DNA from: Actinomycetes bacterium
GTDB taxonomy: Bacteria; Actinomycetota; Acidimicrobiia; Acidimicrobiales; Acidimicrobilacustridaceae
Direction of reading: 5' to 3'
Length of the DNA: 48,614 nucleotides
NCBI GenBank assembly: GCA_029782025.1
Contig: JAKOVR010000207.1
Coordinates: 1 to 48,614 of the forward strand
Below are positions 48,431 to 48,614 of the stretch, piece after piece (position 1 is the stretch's first letter; each line of letters starts with the position of its first letter). The position numbers and the translations under genes were made by a program. The notes beneath the pieces were generated by a model. That model was not told where the DNA came from. It worked only from the letters and a program-made list of their open reading frames with translations, and did no database searches.

Positions 48431-48614
48431 TCAAGCGGCCTCGGCGAGCGGGGTCGCTGAGGCTGCGGGTTGGGTGTCTGCGAGCAGGGAGCGGTAGACG
48501 ACGTCGGAGAGGCGTCGCTTGAGGGCTCGCAGCGCTTCGGTCTTGGTGTTGCCGTTGGCGATGCGTCGTTCGAGGTAGGCGTGGGCGTCGTCGTGGCAGC
48601 GCATCTGGGTGATG
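48431..48614 (-). pseudogene. 3' end of an IS110-family transposase (partial at window edge)
   Basis: The minus strand from the right edge encodes about 60 residues ending in a stop at 48431. HDDAHAYLERRIANGNTKTEALRALKRRL matches the C-terminal Transposase_20 region of IS110 enzymes (YLERRxAEGKxxxEALRxLKRxL in pieces), which use a DEDD/Ser active site further upstream, outside the window. Whether the full gene is intact cannot be judged. IS110 elements have short ends and no simple terminal repeats, so the element's right boundary could lie at or inside the hydrolase start. Confidence 0.75.

Overview
The window looks like the chromosome of a very GC-rich, Gram-positive actinobacterium. Pointers are a mycothiol-dependent-isomerase family protein, an Rv1264-like class III cyclase, an LPxTG-type surface protein, Tat and lipoprotein exports, many probably leaderless genes, and large FG-GAP surface proteins. 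I suspect an Acidimicrobiia-like lineage, but that is inference from gene content. No rRNA, tRNA, CRISPR array or intact mobile element is visible, and no gene-free stretch exceeds 300 bases.

Layout. 1-5.1 kb: a lipocalin-like protein, a DUF1801/MORN protein, a nickel/cobalt-type permease, an alpha/beta hydrolase, a YdeI-like protein and a crotonase. 5.2-8.0 kb: an RTX-repeat secreted protein, an ArsR-SRPBCC operon behind a palindromic operator, and a tandem duplication of a small membrane-protein gene. 8.0-12.7 kb: DUF2461, a class III cyclase, a carboxymuconolactone decarboxylase/SDR pair and a sterol-desaturase-like hydroxylase. 12.8-19.3 kb: a YHYH protein, a diiron protein, an FAD oxidoreductase, a thioesterase and a Baeyer-Villiger-type monooxygenase. 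19.3-28.5 kb: one giant surface protein of about 3050 residues. 28.6-36.3 kb: UBP zinc finger, SDR, acetyltransferase, fused double acyl-CoA dehydrogenase, Tat-exported surface protein, HxlR regulator and a divergent acyl-CoA dehydrogenase. 36.4-48.6 kb: an LPYTG-anchored beta-helix protein, a sulfatase, a TetR/isomerase operon, a NERD nuclease-helicase, two secreted proteins, SRPBCC and thioesterase genes, an epoxide-hydrolase-like lipoprotein and the 3' end of an IS110-type transposase.

Two functional themes stand out. Acyl-CoA, lipid or steroid-like oxidation is suggested by dispersed genes (crotonase, SDRs, acyl-CoA dehydrogenases, thioesterases, monooxygenase, hydroxylase) and not by one operon. 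Cell-surface display is suggested by the giant FG-GAP protein, the Tat-exported coiled-coil protein, the LPYTG protein, the RTX and YHYH proteins and several lipoproteins.

The most unusual signal is a family of near-perfect, roughly 42-51 bp palindromes built on a GGGTGCG...CGCACCC stem. There are eleven full copies and one half copy at the left edge, nearly all directly after or overlapping the 3' ends of genes. They fall into subfamilies with conserved loops in both orientations, show compensatory stem changes, supply the stop codon of three unrelated genes, and are translated inside a fourth. They behave like dispersed terminator or REP/RPE-like elements with no mobilising enzyme in view. 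A second signal is the recurrent placement of a -10-like hexamer 6-8 bases before ATG, implying widespread leaderless transcripts.
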